Positions 1-9,409 of a stretch of DNA of 64,000 nucleotides are shown piece after piece (the first letter of the stretch is position 1; each line of letters begins with the position of its first letter). The DNA is taken from NCBI RefSeq assembly GCF_026625785.1, contig NZ_CP113063.1:2356001-2420000 (forward strand). Reading direction: 5' to 3'. The notes below the pieces were generated by a model. That model had not been told where the DNA came from, did not search any database, and was given only the letters and a program-made list of their open reading frames with translations. A program made the position numbers and the translations under genes. Source of the stretch: Gordonia sp. SL306. Lineage in GTDB: Bacteria > Actinomycetota > Actinomycetes > Mycobacteriales > Mycobacteriaceae.

Positions 1-303
1 GGCTCCCAAGGCCTGTGCGTTCGGCAGGTCATCGGTGTACTTGGAGTTTCCACCGTCGATGACCAGGTCACCGTCCTCGAGTAGATCAGCCAGTCGAGTG
101 ACGGTGGTACGCGTCGGATCTCCGGACGGCACCATCACCCAGATCACCCGCGGCGCCTCGAGAGCACCGACCATGTCGGCGAGGGAGGCGACGTCGGAGA
201 CCTCCGGTCGTGGGTCGTAACCCACGACGTGATGTCCCGCCTCCTGGATCCGGGTGCGCATGTTGGCACCCATCTTCCCGAGACCGACCAGTCCGAGTTG
301 CAT
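1..303 (-). CDS. gnd: 6-phosphogluconate dehydrogenase, N-terminal part (cut by window edge)
   Basis: Oxidative pentose-phosphate enzyme, cytosolic, converting 6-phosphogluconate to ribulose 5-phosphate with reduction of NAD(P). Only the first 101 residues are in the window. They show the Rossmann dinucleotide loop GLGKMG at residues 7-12 and the family substrate-site signature IDGGNS at 82-87. The ATG at 301-303 has a good GGAGG ribosome site 6 nt upstream. It lies 48 bp downstream of dnaN on the same strand; a gnd gene after dnaN is, from memory, usual in Rhodococcus and fast-growing mycobacteria. The rest of the gene lies to the left of base 1. Confidence 0.93.
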   Translation of the reverse strand, partial: MQLGLVGLGKMGANMRTRIQEAGHHVVGYDPRPEVSDVASLADMVGALEAPRVIWVMVPSGDPTRTTVTRLADLLEDGDLVIDGGNSKYTDDLPNAQALGA

Positions 304-351
304 CGACGACCCTCCGCTCGGTGGAGCTTGGAAAATGGACGGATCCGCGGA

Positions 352-1557
352 TCAGCCGGGGAGACGAACCGGCATCAGCAGGTAGGTGAACACGCTGTCC
401 GGGGCGACGTAGGCGCCCGATTCGTCGGCCACCGGCTCCTCACCGGTCGACGGACGCAACACCGCAGGCCGGCTCGGCGTGGTGAATCCGAAATCCACCG
501 ACGCGACGCCGATGGCGGAGAGCCCATCCTGCAGGTAGCCGGGGTTGAATGCGATCGTCAGGGGCTCACCGTGGAACTGCACGGCGAGTTCTTCCTCGGC
601 CTTGCCTGCCTCGTCGCCACCTGCGGTGAGCAGCAAGGTGCCCTCGCTGAACTCCATCCGCACCTGCGCCCCGCGCTCGGCGACGAGCGCGACACGCTTG
701 ATCGCCTCGATCAGCGGTGCGCTCTCGATGGTCGCGATGGCGGTGTGACTGGCCGGGAGCAGCTGACGGAACTTCGGGAACTCGGCGTCGAGCAAACGGG
801 TGGTGGTGCGCTTGGTCTCCCCCAGGATGCCGAGGATTCCCTCGCCGCCGATGCCGGATCCGGTGCCGAATGCCAGCGAGATCTGTCCCGTGGACTCGGA
901 TCCCGCGGTACGGGCGCTCTCGGAGAGTGTCTTTGCCGGCACCAGCACCGCACCGGAGGTGTCGGGAGCGGTCGGATCCCACTCCAATTCGCGGACGGCG
1001 AGGCGGAACCGGTCGGTGGCGGCCAGCACGACGCGGTTGCCCTCGATCTCGACGCGGACACCGGTCAACATCGGCAGCGTGTCGTCACGGCCGGCGGCGA
1101 CCGCCACCTGGCCGATCGCCTCGGCGAAGATCTGGGCGGGGATGGTTCCGGTGACCGACGGCGGGGTCGGCAGTTCCGGGTAATCCTCGACGGGCATCGT
1201 CGGCAGTGAGAACTTGGCGCTGCCGCAGGCGATGGCCACGCGGGTGCCGTCGAGGCTCACGTCGACCGGTTTGTTCGGCAGAGCCTTGGTGATATCGGCG
1301 AGCAGACGCCCTGAGACGAGCACCTTGCCGGGCTCGGCGACCTCTGCCGCGACGGTCTCCTGCGCGGAGACCTCGTAGTCGAAGCCGGAGACTTCCAAAC
1401 CGCCGCCATTGGGCCCGCTCTCTGCGTTCCCGGCGCCCGAATCGCCGACGGTCAGGACGACGCATCCGAGCACGGGGACCGGCGGACGCGCCGGCAGGCT
1501 GCGGGCCACCCAGGCAACGGAATCTGCGAACTCGTCACGCGCGACACGGAACTTCAT
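352..1557 (-). CDS. dnaN: DNA polymerase III beta subunit (sliding clamp)
   Basis: Ring-shaped processivity clamp that tethers DNA polymerase III and many repair enzymes to DNA. The 401-residue product begins [21 protein letters not shown] and ends [10 protein letters not shown], both typical of actinobacterial DnaN, whose length is about 400 residues. The C-terminal LMPVRL stretch forms part of the partner-binding cleft in the family. Repeated clamp-domain landmarks such as the central [12 protein letters not shown] segment are present. The upstream Shine-Dalgarno-like GAAGGG is 12 nt away and so weak. The gene follows dnaA across oriC in the usual dnaA-dnaN order and is co-oriented with gnd. 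Confidence 0.97.
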   Translation of the reverse strand: MKFRVARDEFADSVAWVARSLPARPPVPVLGCVVLTVGDSGAGNAESGPNGGGLEVSGFDYEVSAQETVAAEVAEPGKVLVSGRLLADITKALPNKPVDVSLDGTRVAIACGSAKFSLPTMPVEDYPELPTPPSVTGTIPAQIFAEAIGQVAVAAGRDDTLPMLTGVRVEIEGNRVVLAATDRFRLAVRELEWDPTAPDTSGAVLVPAKTLSESARTAGSESTGQISLAFGTGSGIGGEGILGILGETKRTTTRLLDAEFPKFRQLLPASHTAIATIESAPLIEAIKRVALVAERGAQVRMEFSEGTLLLTAGGDEAGKAEEELAVQFHGEPLTIAFNPGYLQDGLSAIGVASVDFGFTTPSRPAVLRPSTGEEPVADESGAYVAPDSVFTYLLMPVRLPG

Positions 1558-1836
1558 GCTGGGTGGTTGCCCTTCTCTGTCTGCTGACTCTCGTCACGCC
1601 CACCCGAATCCGCAGAGCACCGATCCGGATCGACCCGGCGCGAGTGCGGTGAGCGATTCGCATGGGGATTCCCGCCCGAATACCGCTCGCTCGTGCGAAT
1701 GGGATTCCGGGTGGGGATTCCACTGTAGAACGAGGGTGCCAGACGGGGAGGTGTTGGGGGGAACTGAACGTGGCGATGTCGTGGCGGTGATCGTGTTCCG
1801 ACGCTCACTGTGCACAGTCCCTTCTTTTAGAAGAGA

Positions 1837-1848
1837 TTCTCTAGAGAA
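1837..1848. repeat. 12-bp perfect palindrome in oriC
   Basis: TTCTCTAGAGAA is a perfect palindrome inside the AT-rich patch of the origin region. It is preceded at 1821-1833 by a small inverted repeat, CTTCT-TTT-AGAAG. Together they could mark a regulator site or a melted/cruciform region; no function is assigned. Confidence 0.5.
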
Positions 1849-2036
1849 GGATCCATGACAGTAATAGGGCCTGTGGATCTGTGTACGAACGCTGATCGTG
1901 GCTGGTCACGGCGGGCCGGCGGTTGTGGACGTGCGGTGGATATCTGTCGAGGCGTTCGCCCGGTCATGTGGAATCCCACGACTGTTCAACCTCTCTCCAC
2001 GTTCGGTGCACAAGTGGAGGCCGGTTATCCCGAGGG

Positions 2037-2045
2037 TTGTCCACA
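2037..2045 (+). promoter_or_regulatory. DnaA box (TTGTCCACA)
   Basis: Perfect copy of the actinobacterial high-affinity DnaA box TTGTCCACA, about 100 bp downstream of the dnaA stop. Identical 9-mers recur at 3800-3808 and 3812-3820 upstream of dnaA and at 16252-16260 near sigM. Confidence 0.85.
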
Positions 2046-2145
2046 GCTGGTGATGACAACAATCGGTCGCCGAATCGACACGGATCCAGCGGATCCGGGC
2101 ATGACAAACTCTGTGGTTCGAGTCGAGAGTTACTACCGGAGTGGT

Positions 2146-3645
2146 TCAGACGGCGCGTTGTTTGATGCGCGCGGTGAGCTCCTGGACGTGGTCGTAGACC
2201 TTGCGTCGCTCGGCCATCTCCTTGCGGATCTTGCGCTCGGCGTACATGACCGTGGTGTGGTCTCGATCGAACGTCTCGCCGATCTTCGGGAGTGAGAGGT
2301 CGGTCAATTCGCGGCAGAGATACATGGAGATCTGTCGTGCCTGTGCGATCGATCGGGTCTTGCCGGGGCCGCGGAGTTCCTCGACGGAGATGTCGAAGTA
2401 CTCGGCGGTGATCGCCAGGATGCTGGCCGCACTGACCTCGAGGGTCCCGGAATTGGGCAGCAGTGCCTGCAGGACGACCTCGGCGAGCGACTTGTCGAGG
2501 TCGGCGTTGTTGAGGGAGGCGAAGGCGGTCACCCGGATGAGAGCGCCCTCGAGTTCACGGATGTTGCGTTCGATCTTTGACGCGATGAGTTCGAGCACGT
2601 CGTCGGGCACCGCGATGTTGTCCATCTGCGCCTTCTTGCGCAGGATCGCGATCCGGGTCTCGAGGTCGGGCGGCTGGACATCGGTGATCAGCCCCCACTC
2701 GAATCGAGTTCGGAGCCGGTCCTCCAGTGTCGCAAGCTGTTTCGGTGGCCGATCAGACGAGACGACGATCTGCTTGCTGGCGTTGTGCAGCGTGTTGAAG
2801 GTGTGGAAGAACTCTTCCTGGATACCTTCTTTGCCGATCAGGAACTGGATGTCGTCGACGAGCAGGACGTCGACGTCGCGGTAGCGGCGTTTGAACGCGA
2901 CCCGCCGGTCGTCACGAAGGGAGTTGATGAAGTCGTTGGTGAACTCTTCGGTGGAGACGTACTTCACCCGCATCCCGGGAAACAGGCGTTGCGCGTAGTG
3001 ACCCGCCGCATGCAGGAGGTGGGTCTTGCCGAGCCCGGACTCGCCCCAGATGAACAGCGGGTTGTAAGCGCGGGCCGGAGCCTCGGCGACCGCGACGGCC
3101 GACGCGTGTGCGAATCGGTTCGACGCCCCGATGACGAAGGTGTCGAAGGTGTACTTGGGACTGAGGTTGGCACTGGACGGCGACTGCCCGGAGGTCGGCC
3201 GCTCGGCGAAGTAGGTCGACCAGTCCGCGGGCTCCGAGGTGGACGCGCGTTCGGGCCGTCCGTCGAAGCCGCTCTGGGTGGGAGGGGGCGGAGCGACGGT
3301 GGCGACCGCGGGATCGGACCGTTCGGACATCTGAGCGACCGGTTCGGGTAGCGGCTCCTCGACGACCGGTGTGGAGATGCGGACGCCGAGATCGACGGGC
3401 TGGCCGAGGTGCCTGCTCAGCGCCGACCGGATGGTGTCGCGGAGATTGCGCTCGATCTGTTCCTGGACCAACGGCGTCGGCACGGTGAGCAGAGCGAACC
3501 CCTCGGCGAGGGTGAGCGGCTGGACGAGCGAGAGCCAGGCCTTCTGCTGGCGGGTCAACGGTTCGTGGTCGTGGGCGGCGGCGTCGTTGTTGAGCTCGGC
3601 CACCACGCTCTGCCAGACCTCGCTGAACGTATCGCGATCACTCAT
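2146..3645 (-). CDS. dnaA: Chromosomal replication initiator DnaA
   Basis: AAA+ ATPase that binds DnaA boxes and melts oriC. It has an N-terminal helicase-loading domain (about 1-90), a Pro-rich linker (about 95-165), the ATPase core with Walker [10 protein letters not shown] near residue 203 and Walker [10 protein letters not shown], and a C-terminal HTH ([15 protein letters not shown] and the signature [14 protein letters not shown]). The start could be ATG at 3645 or the adjacent GTG at 3648. An in-frame TGA at 3657-3655 rules out anything longer. There is no Shine-Dalgarno sequence; instead the start directly abuts a 15-bp tandem repeat. About 499 residues, normal for the family. Confidence 0.97.
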   Translation of the reverse strand: MSDRDTFSEVWQSVVAELNNDAAAHDHEPLTRQQKAWLSLVQPLTLAEGFALLTVPTPLVQEQIERNLRDTIRSALSRHLGQPVDLGVRISTPVVEEPLPEPVAQMSERSDPAVATVAPPPPTQSGFDGRPERASTSEPADWSTYFAERPTSGQSPSSANLSPKYTFDTFVIGASNRFAHASAVAVAEAPARAYNPLFIWGESGLGKTHLLHAAGHYAQRLFPGMRVKYVSTEEFTNDFINSLRDDRRVAFKRRYRDVDVLLVDDIQFLIGKEGIQEEFFHTFNTLHNASKQIVVSSDRPPKQLATLEDRLRTRFEWGLITDVQPPDLETRIAILRKKAQMDNIAVPDDVLELIASKIERNIRELEGALIRVTAFASLNNADLDKSLAEVVLQALLPNSGTLEVSAASILAITAEYFDISVEELRGPGKTRSIAQARQISMYLCRELTDLSLPKIGETFDRDHTTVMYAERKIRKEMAERRKVYDHVQELTARIKQRAV

Positions 3646-3648
3646 CAC

Positions 3649-3723
3649 AGTGCATCACTCGACAGTGCATCGTTCAGCAGTGCATCGTTCAGCGGGGCAC
3701 CACTCGACGGTCCATCACTCATA
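3649..3723. repeat. 15-bp tandem repeat (5 units) abutting the dnaA start
   Basis: Five consecutive 15-bp units: AGTGCATCACTCGAC, two exact copies of AGTGCATCGTTCAGC, then GGGGCACCACTCGAC and GGTCCATCACTCATA (plus strand). The array begins a few bases from the dnaA initiation codon, so it must be the dnaA leader or promoter, or replace a conventional ribosome site. Because 15 is a multiple of three, copy-number change would not alter frame. Confidence 0.85.
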
Positions 3724-4273
3724 AGAAGCCAGGCCCTCCTGCCGGAACAACGACCAGCGTCGGTCATGAGGATGTCACCATGCCGCACCCTGCCATGAGT
3801 TGTCCACATGGTTGTCCACAGCTGTGTACAGATCTGGGGGTACGTTGAGTGCTCTGGCGGCCGGAAGGGTCCACTGAATCGTCTCTTCGTTGACTCTGCG
3901 CCCGAAGTTAACAGAGTGCAGTCCCGCCGACAAAGTGAATCGGCGGATTAAGTCACCCCGATTGTGCAGCCGGATCGTGGTCCACGCGGGCTGACCTGTG
4001 TGCGACGTCACGTGAGGCGGTGTTTGCCTTGCGCTCGTTTGATTTGCTCGGTCGTACTCAGTAGTCTCGACTGGTCATCCAGGTTGCGTATTTGCGCGGT
4101 GGCCTGTGGTCATGTGGTGGTCGATCCCGAGAGCGTTCGGGGGAGGTCGGTACATCCACGGACGCCCAACCGACACCAGTTCGGCACCGCACCGGGATCA
4201 GAAGACCACCAAGAAGGATGTGGTTCGCGCGTGCAGTCGGCGCGGCGCCACGCAGGAGCACAAGGAGTCACCC
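3724..4273. other. dnaA-rpmH divergent intergenic region
   Basis: This 550-bp gap between the divergent dnaA and rpmH genes contains no supported gene. It holds a close pair of perfect DnaA boxes at 3800-3820 and a locally AT-richer stretch near 3895-3960. It should contain the promoters of both dnaA (leftward) and the rpmH operon (rightward), but I could not assign -35/-10 elements confidently. Confidence 0.7.
3800..3820 (+). promoter_or_regulatory. Tandem pair of DnaA boxes upstream of dnaA
   Basis: Two perfect TTGTCCACA 9-mers at 3800-3808 and 3812-3820, same orientation, 12 bp start to start, about 150 bp upstream of dnaA. Such pairs commonly serve dnaA autoregulation or supplement the origin; which applies here is not visible. 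Confidence 0.85.
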
Positions 4274-4417
4274 ATGGCCAAGGGAAAGCGGACTTTCCAG
4301 CCCAACAACCGTCGTCGCTCGCGCGTCCACGGTTTCCGGTTGCGGATGCGCACCCGCGCCGGCCGCGCCATCGTCAACGGTCGCCGCAGCAAGGGCCGCG
4401 CAAAGCTCACCGCCTGA
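4274..4417 (+). CDS. rpmH: 50S ribosomal protein L34
   Basis: 47-residue, highly basic large-subunit ribosomal protein, starting [20 protein letters not shown] and containing the L34 signature region with [12 protein letters not shown]. Full family length. The ATG at 4274 has AAGGAG 6 nt upstream. It is the first gene of the conserved rpmH-rnpA-yidD-yidC-jag-rsmG cluster running away from dnaA. Confidence 0.98.
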   Translation: MAKGKRTFQPNNRRRSRVHGFRLRMRTRAGRAIVNGRRSKGRAKLTA

Positions 4418-4470
4418 TTCCACAGCGACAACACCGGCGGTGTCCTCGACATCGCCGGTCGCTGGTATCG

Positions 4471-4893
4471 ATGGTGGCTGCTGCGCATCGGATCTCTCGA
4501 GGATCCGACTTCGATCGCACGCTGAAGACCGGTGTGCGGGTGACTACGCGTGACCTCGTCATCCATGTTCTCCCGCTCGCGGGGTCGACAAACGGCCCCG
4601 GCGGTGCGCGCGATCGTGACGTCGCCACTGTCGGTGGGCCGTGGCTGGGGCTGATCGTGAGCAAGACCGTCGGCAATGCAGTCATTCGTCATCGGGTGGC
4701 ACGCCGACTCCGTGCAGCCTTTCAACAGCGCCGTGCTGATTTCCGGATTCCTCAGACCATGATGGTCATCAGGGCCCGCAGGTCGACCGCGGAACTCAGC
4801 AGCATCGAACTCTCGGAACAAATCGCCGACGCGCTGTCGCGGCGCCGAGTCCGGGAAGCCTTCGACCCTTCCGACCGTCAGGCATTGCGATGA
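4471..4893 (+). CDS. rnpA: Ribonuclease P protein component
   Basis: Protein cofactor of RNase P, which with the M1-type RNA removes 5' leaders from pre-tRNAs. The 140-residue product starts MVAAAHRISRGSDFDRTLKTG and holds the family RNA-binding motif KTVGNAVIRHRVARRLRAA around residues 68-86. The ATG at 4471 is chosen because the basic N-terminus aligns with other RnpA proteins; GTG at 4474 is an alternative. It has a moderate linker with GGARDRDVATVGG between the first two strands. Its TGA overlaps the yidD ATG (ATGA at 4890-4893), indicating translational coupling. Confidence 0.95.
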   Translation: MVAAAHRISRGSDFDRTLKTGVRVTTRDLVIHVLPLAGSTNGPGGARDRDVATVGGPWLGLIVSKTVGNAVIRHRVARRLRAAFQQRRADFRIPQTMMVIRARRSTAELSSIELSEQIADALSRRRVREAFDPSDRQALR

Positions 4894-5222
4894 CAGATTC
4901 CGACAACGGGGCCGAACAGAGAACACCCACGCGGTGGTTCTACCTTCTGCCGCGGCGGATCATCATCTTCCTGATCGAGCTGTACCGCACCTGGGTCTCC
5001 CCACTGCGGCTTCCCACGTGCCGCTTCGAGCCGACGTGTTCGGCATATGCCGTCGAGGCCCTCACCCGCCATGGATTCGTCTATGGCGGGTGGTTGTCGA
5101 TCGTGCGGCTGCTCAAATGCGGCCCGTGGCACAAACCCGGCTACGACCCGGTACCCGAACGTGGGTTCCGGGACCTGTTCAGAGCCACCGAAAACACACC
5201 GTCAGAGGTTAGGGGTAACTGA
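4890..5222 (+). CDS. yidD: Membrane protein insertion efficiency factor YidD
   Basis: Small membrane-associated protein that assists YidC-dependent insertion of inner-membrane proteins. At 110 residues it carries the diagnostic Cys-rich core: PTCRFEPTCSAYAVEALTRHG, followed by GGWLSIVRLLKCGPWHKPGYDPVP. An amphipathic/hydrophobic N-terminal segment (IIIFLIELYRTWVSPL) precedes it. It overlaps rnpA by 4 nt and is followed 3 nt later by yidC, as in most bacteria. Confidence 0.96.
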   Translation: MTDSDNGAEQRTPTRWFYLLPRRIIIFLIELYRTWVSPLRLPTCRFEPTCSAYAVEALTRHGFVYGGWLSIVRLLKCGPWHKPGYDPVPERGFRDLFRATENTPSEVRGN

Positions 5223-5225
5223 CCC

Positions 5226-6569
5226 GTGCTCAACTTCATCTACTATCCGGTCTCCTGGATCATGTGGGTCTGGCATTGGCTGTTCGCCGAGATCACGCCG
5301 GATACCCCGGGAGGCAACGGTGTGGCCTGGGCGCTGTCGGTGGTGTTCCTCGTGTTCACCCTGCGCGCCATTTTGTACAAGCCCTTCGTGAAGCAGATCC
5401 GCACCACGAAGAAGATGCAGGAGATCAATCCTCAGCTCCAGGCGATCCGTAAGAAGTACGCCAAGGATCGCGTCAAGATGACCGAGGAGATGCAGAAGCT
5501 GCAGAAGGAGCACGGGTTCAATCCCCTGCTCGGCTGCTTGCCGATGCTGCTGCAGGTCCCGGTGTTCATCGGCTTGTTCCACGTGTTGCGGTCCTTCAAC
5601 CGGATGGCGACCGGCATGGGTCAGTTGGGGATGTCGCCCGAGGAGACCCGGCAGTACGGCAACTACGCGTTCAGCCCGGAGCTGGTCCAGAACTTCCTCG
5701 ACGCCCGCCTGTTCGGCGTGCCGCTGTCATCGTTCATCACCCAGCCGAAGGCCGAGTGGGCTGCGTTCGTCGAGCCGGGGTCACCCATCGACTTCACTCG
5801 CGGCCAGATCGTGATCGTGGTGATCCCGATGATGATCATCGCGTCGATCGCGACGCACATGAACTCGCGAGCCTCGGTGGCTCGTCAGCCCGAGGCGGCT
5901 CTCGAGAATCCGCAGACCCGCATGATGAACATGCTCGCGCTGTACGTCTTCCCGCTGGGCATCCTGGCGACCGGTCCGTTCTTCCCGGTGGCCATCCTCC
6001 TGTACTGGATGAGTAACAACATCTGGACCTACGGCCAGCAGCACCTCGTCTTCGGTCGCATCGCGAAGGAAGAAGAAGCCGCGAAGCTCGAGAAACAGGA
6101 GAAGCAGAAAGCCAACGCGCCCAAGCCGGGCGCGCGCCCCGATCCTGGTCGAAAACTCGCCAAGGGTGAGTCGGACGTAAACGGGGACGAGGCGGAATCG
6201 GCGGCGGCGCCCGCAGCGACGGTTGCGACGTCGGCAGGCCCGCTGAGCGGTCTGCAGCGGTGGCTCCGTCCGGATCGTCGTGCGAAGGCTGCCCCGGCAT
6301 CGTCGACGGCCACCGGGCCCGACGACGCTGCGACGTCCGACTCGGACTCGAGCGCGGCCTCCGACGAGTCGGCGTCGAGCGTCGACGGGGATGGCGCGAC
6401 GACGAAGAGTGTGAACACCGGCGCTACTGGCGAGTCCGGTGGCCAGAAGGCTCCCGCCGGTCAGAAGGCCCCGGCCGCCCAGAAGTCCGGTACCGCCCAC
6501 GTCGCGGGCAAGAACCGTAAGGGCAATTCGAAACGTAAGAAGGGTGGCCGTCCCGGCGGACGCCACTGA
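5226..6569 (+). CDS. yidC: Membrane protein insertase YidC/Oxa1 family
   Basis: Inserts and folds inner-membrane proteins alone or with SecYEG. The 447-residue protein starts at GTG 5226 ([20 protein letters not shown]). It lacks the large periplasmic domain of proteobacterial YidC, as normal in actinobacteria. Membrane segments are visible at about 7-25, 35-55, 100-125 ([21 protein letters not shown]), 195-215 and 235-265. A long Ala/Ser/Asp-rich linker (about 295-405) ends in a strongly basic tail ([18 protein letters not shown]), which in the family contacts ribosomes. It sits 3 nt after yidD. Confidence 0.96.
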   Translation: MLNFIYYPVSWIMWVWHWLFAEITPDTPGGNGVAWALSVVFLVFTLRAILYKPFVKQIRTTKKMQEINPQLQAIRKKYAKDRVKMTEEMQKLQKEHGFNPLLGCLPMLLQVPVFIGLFHVLRSFNRMATGMGQLGMSPEETRQYGNYAFSPELVQNFLDARLFGVPLSSFITQPKAEWAAFVEPGSPIDFTRGQIVIVVIPMMIIASIATHMNSRASVARQPEAALENPQTRMMNMLALYVFPLGILATGPFFPVAILLYWMSNNIWTYGQQHLVFGRIAKEEEAAKLEKQEKQKANAPKPGARPDPGRKLAKGESDVNGDEAESAAAPAATVATSAGPLSGLQRWLRPDRRAKAAPASSTATGPDDAATSDSDSSAASDESASSVDGDGATTKSVNTGATGESGGQKAPAGQKAPAAQKSGTAHVAGKNRKGNSKRKKGGRPGGRH

Positions 6570-6647
6570 GCGAGGGCAGCCACTCCCCTCCCCCTTCGCG
6601 GGTGGCACCAGAGACGTTGATCAGAAGCAGAGTTAGGTGGAATTGAG

Positions 6648-7403
6648 ATGACAGCAGAGACCGCTGCACAGGACGAGCAGGAGATCCGCGACGACGCCAC
6701 GCAGTCGGCCGATGAGGTCAGCGACAGCGGTGTGGTCGAGACGTCGGGTGCCGAGGCGTCGGGTGCGGGGACGTCGGATGCCGAGACGGCTGGGACAGAG
6801 ACGGCCGGGACAGACGCCGGTGCGGGAGAAGCTCCGACCGCCGACGATGCCGAGACAAGCGCTGCCGATGATGCGGACGAGTCGGATGACGACACGGACG
6901 ATGACTCTGATGACGACGAGGTTGATGAGGTCGACGACGAGGAGCGTCTGGTCGAAGAAGGTGAGATCGCCGGCGATTACCTCGAGCAGCTTCTCGACGT
7001 TCTCGACTTCGACGGCGATATCGATCTCGACGTCGACGGTGACCGCGCGATCGTGAGTATCGATGGTGGCGACGATCTGACGAAGCTCGTCGGCCGCAAG
7101 GGTGAGGTACTCGACGCGCTGCAGGAGCTGACGCGTCTGGCGGTGCAGCAGGCGACGGGCGATCGGAGCCGGCTGATGCTGGACATCGCGCGGTGGCGTG
7201 CGGATCGTCGCGACCGTCTGGCCCGGATCGGTACCGAGGTGGCTGAGCGTGTCCGTGAGTCGGGTGTCCGCGAGGAGTTGGACCCGATGACTCCGTTTGA
7301 GCGGAAGATTGTGCACGACGCTGTGGCTGCTGTCGACGGCGTGGTGAGCGAGAGCGAGGGCGCCGAGCCCAAGCGCCGTGTGGTGGTGCTGCGGTCCAGC
7401 TAG
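6648..7403 (+). CDS. jag: Jag/KhpB family RNA-binding protein (KH + R3H)
   Basis: RNA-binding partner of YidC, also called KhpB/EloR, linked in other bacteria to cell elongation and small-RNA control. The 251-residue protein has a very acidic low-complexity N-terminus (about 1-105, runs of Asp/Glu/Ser/Ala). A KH domain (about 110-165) follows with loop VGRKGEVLDALQ, then an R3H domain (about 170-245) with RLMLDIARWRADRRDRL and the DPMTPFERKIVHDAV motif. ATG 6648 is preceded by AGGTGG. The acidic extension is variable in the family and has no known role here. Confidence 0.93.
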   Translation: MTAETAAQDEQEIRDDATQSADEVSDSGVVETSGAEASGAGTSDAETAGTETAGTDAGAGEAPTADDAETSAADDADESDDDTDDDSDDDEVDEVDDEERLVEEGEIAGDYLEQLLDVLDFDGDIDLDVDGDRAIVSIDGGDDLTKLVGRKGEVLDALQELTRLAVQQATGDRSRLMLDIARWRADRRDRLARIGTEVAERVRESGVREELDPMTPFERKIVHDAVAAVDGVVSESEGAEPKRRVVVLRSS

Positions 7404-7423
7404 TGTTGTGAACGCATACGACG

Positions 7424-7452
7424 AAGTCCCGGTTGCGGCCGGGACTTTGTTG
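7424..7452 (+). terminator. Rho-independent-like terminator after jag
   Basis: Perfect 9-bp stem AAGTCCCGG (7424-7432) / CCGGGACTT (7439-7447) with a 6-nt loop, followed by TGTTG. The T-tract is short, but position, 20 bp past the jag stop and before the parS/rsmG region, fits termination of the rpmH-jag operon. Confidence 0.7.
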
Positions 7453-7504
7453 TATCCGGGACCAGTAATCACATCGATGTAGTTCACGGCCACGATTGCT
7501 CCCC

Positions 7505-7520
7505 TGTTTCACGTGAAACG
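7505..7520. promoter_or_regulatory. parS: parS site 1
   Basis: TGTTTCACGTGAAACG, 15 of 16 matches to the universal ParB-binding palindrome TGTTTCACGTGAAACA. It lies between the jag terminator and rsmG, about 5.5 kb from oriC. Confidence 0.95.
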
Positions 7521-7541
7521 CGTGGACGGAGGCCCATGGTT

Positions 7542-7557
7542 GGTTTCACGTGAAACA
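7542..7557. promoter_or_regulatory. parS: parS site 2
   Basis: GGTTTCACGTGAAACA, 15 of 16 matches to the parS consensus, 37 bp downstream of site 1 and 30 bp before the rsmG start. Confidence 0.95.
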
Positions 7558-7586
7558 GAGCCAGCTCCAGCGTTGCCGATGAAAGG

Positions 7587-8297
7587 ATGTTTCACGTGGA
7601 ACCTAGCGAGGCGGACAACCGACAGCCCGCTCCCCCGGAGGCTGGCACCGTCTTCGGTGACCGCCTGGAGATCGCCGAGAAGTATCACGAGGCGCTGGCC
7701 GGCGATGGCGTGGTTCTTGGTCTGATCGGGCCACGGGAGGTACCTCGTCTGTGGGACAGGCACATCCTCAACTGTGGGGTCATCGGAGACGTGATCATCG
7801 AAGGCGAGACAGTTGTCGACATCGGGAGCGGTGCGGGGCTCCCGGGTATTCCCCTCGCGATTGCCCGGCCCGATCTGTCTGTGACGCTCGTGGAGCCGCT
7901 TCTCCGACGGAGTGATTTCCTGCGGAGAATCGTTGCGGAGCTGGACCTCGACGTGACCGTCGTCCGCGGGCGTGCCGAAGAGAAGGCGATCCGCGCGTCG
8001 GTGGGTGAAGCCGATGTGGTGACTTCCCGTGCCGTCGCGCCGCTCGAGCGCTTGGCCAAGTGGTGCGGACCCCTGGTCCGAGAAGACGGCAGAATGGTGG
8101 CAATCAAGGGAGCGTCCGCCCGGGAGGAGATTGACCGCGACCGCGACCTCGTTGGTCGATCGGGAATCACCAACCTGAGGGTGGACGAGTGCGGCAAAGG
8201 CGTCCTGGATGTCCCGACGACGGTGGTTATCGGGACCAAAAGGCGCATCGGCGGGGGTTCCGGAAAGCGTTCGCGAACACGCAACAAGAAGAGGTGA
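7587..8297 (+). CDS. rsmG: 16S rRNA (guanine-527 N7)-methyltransferase
   Basis: Methylates G527 of 16S rRNA using S-adenosylmethionine; loss in relatives gives low-level streptomycin resistance (also called gidB). The 236-residue product has the AdoMet motif [20 protein letters not shown] at about 77-96 and the conserved [12 protein letters not shown] segment near 148. The C-terminus is basic ([15 protein letters not shown]). ATG 7587 is embedded in parS site 3; AAGG lies only 2 nt upstream, so the ribosome site is weak. It precedes parA in the conserved order. Confidence 0.95.
   Translation: MFHVEPSEADNRQPAPPEAGTVFGDRLEIAEKYHEALAGDGVVLGLIGPREVPRLWDRHILNCGVIGDVIIEGETVVDIGSGAGLPGIPLAIARPDLSVTLVEPLLRRSDFLRRIVAELDLDVTVVRGRAEEKAIRASVGEADVVTSRAVAPLERLAKWCGPLVREDGRMVAIKGASAREEIDRDRDLVGRSGITNLRVDECGKGVLDVPTTVVIGTKRRIGGGSGKRSRTRNKKR
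7588..7603. promoter_or_regulatory. parS: parS site 3, overlapping the rsmG start codon
   Basis: TGTTTCACGTGGAACC, 14 of 16 matches to parS. The site begins within the ATG of rsmG, so its bases encode the N-terminal MFHVEP of RsmG. ParB loading here would cover the rsmG translation start. Confidence 0.85.
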
Positions 8298-8440
8298 CCG
8301 GATTGGTGTGGAGTCCACGGAGGGCGCAGAATAGACGGCAGACCGGTGATCGGTCGGCGGCATCAGAAGCCGCGGATCATCGTGATGCCCACGCGGGGCA
8401 GGTTGCCGAAGGTTACGAAGTCGGGCGAAGGAGTCCAAGC

Positions 8441-9409
8441 GTGGTCGATCAGGACCCGAGTGTTTCACGTGAAACCATCGTCGGTGGCGGCTCCCCTACC
8501 CCGCCGACCCCAGTCCCCCAGACACCACGACCCGAGTTCCATGACACCCCGATAGCCGCCGCGGCCGCGCGAGCGAGTCAGGTCCTCACGCCCGGTGGCG
8601 CCGGTCAACTCCCGCGGCCGCCTAAGACGCGGATCCTCACCATTGCCAATCAGAAGGGTGGCGTCGGCAAGACCACCACCGCGGTGAATCTGGCAGCGGG
8701 ACTGGCTCTGCATGGACTCGGCGTCCTGGTCGTCGATCTCGATCCCCAGGGCAACGCGAGTACCGCCCTCGGGATCGATCATCGCGCTCCGGACATCGCG
8801 TCGGTCTACGAACTCCTACTGGGCGAGGTGACGCTCGCCGAGGCGACCCAGAAGAGTCCCAACAACGATCGGCTCCTGTGCGTTCCTGCCACGCTCGACC
8901 TGGCTGGTGCCGAGATCGAACTGGTCTCGTTGGTCGCTCGGGAAAACCGGCTCCGCAACGCATTGAACGAGGACACGCTACGAGACCTCGACGTCGACTA
9001 CGTACTGATCGATTGCCCGCCGTCCCTCGGACTGCTGACGGTCAACGCGATGGTGGCGGCCAAAGAGGTGCTCATCCCTATTCAGTGCGAGTACTACGCG
9101 CTCGAGGGAGTCGGCCAGCTGCTCCGCAACATCGAGCTGGTGCAGGCACATCTCAATCCGGCGCTGCATGTCTCGACCGTGGTGCTCACCATGTACGACG
9201 GCAGGACCAAGCTCGCCGATCAGGTCGCCGACGAGGTGCGCAATCACTTCGGAGACAAGGTGCTGAAGGCGATCATCCCGCGAAGCGTGAAGGTCTCCGA
9301 GGCCCCCGGATTCGGGATGACCATCATCGAATACGACCCGGGTTCACGTGGATCGATGAGCTATCTGGACGCCTGCAGAGAGCTGGCGCTACGGGGCGCG
9401 GCGCAATGA
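8441..9409 (+). CDS. parA: Chromosome partitioning ATPase ParA
   Basis: Walker-type ATPase that, with ParB-parS complexes, segregates origin regions. From GTG 8441 it is 322 residues. It has a variable N-terminus with SVSRET encoded over parS site 4, the deviant Walker A KGGVGKTT at about 72-79, Walker A' [15 protein letters not shown], and [12 protein letters not shown]. The start is chosen because AAGGAG (8428-8433) lies 7 nt upstream. The frame is open back to an ATG at 8189, but that would overlap rsmG by 109 bp with unconvincing sequence. Length fits actinobacterial ParA. Confidence 0.95.
   Translation: MVDQDPSVSRETIVGGGSPTPPTPVPQTPRPEFHDTPIAAAAARASQVLTPGGAGQLPRPPKTRILTIANQKGGVGKTTTAVNLAAGLALHGLGVLVVDLDPQGNASTALGIDHRAPDIASVYELLLGEVTLAEATQKSPNNDRLLCVPATLDLAGAEIELVSLVARENRLRNALNEDTLRDLDVDYVLIDCPPSLGLLTVNAMVAAKEVLIPIQCEYYALEGVGQLLRNIELVQAHLNPALHVSTVVLTMYDGRTKLADQVADEVRNHFGDKVLKAIIPRSVKVSEAPGFGMTIIEYDPGSRGSMSYLDACRELALRGAAQ
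8461..8476. promoter_or_regulatory. parS: parS site 4, inside parA
   Basis: TGTTTCACGTGAAACC, 15 of 16 matches to parS, located 20 bp into parA where it encodes the SVSRET stretch. A VSRET-encoding parS near the ParA N-terminus also occurs, from memory, in Mycobacterium ParA. Confidence 0.93.

Larger units (their letters stand above)
1558..2145. other. oriC: Chromosomal replication origin (oriC), dnaA-dnaN intergenic region
   Basis: This 588-bp gap holds no credible gene. It contains several DnaA-box-like 9-mers on both strands: TGTGGATCT at 1872-1880, TTGTGGAC at 1923-1930, GGTGGATAT at 1935-1943, TGTGGAAT at 1967-1974, a TTATCC core at 2025-2030 and TTGTCCACA at 2037-2045. A comparatively AT-rich patch near 1820-1870 could be an unwinding element. 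In Mycobacterium and Streptomyces the functional origin is this same dnaA-dnaN interval, so oriC assignment follows from position plus box density. The part nearest dnaN (1558-1800) is GC-rich, repeats the motif GGGATTCC three times and presumably carries the dnaN promoter. Confidence 0.9.

Noticed and set aside
3649..3723. CRISPR array
   Set aside because: The 15-bp repeats are contiguous with no spacers and no cas genes are in the window.
8189..8440. Longer ParA N-terminus from ATG 8189
   Set aside because: It would overlap rsmG by 109 bp and has no family resemblance; GTG 8441 has a strong ribosome site.
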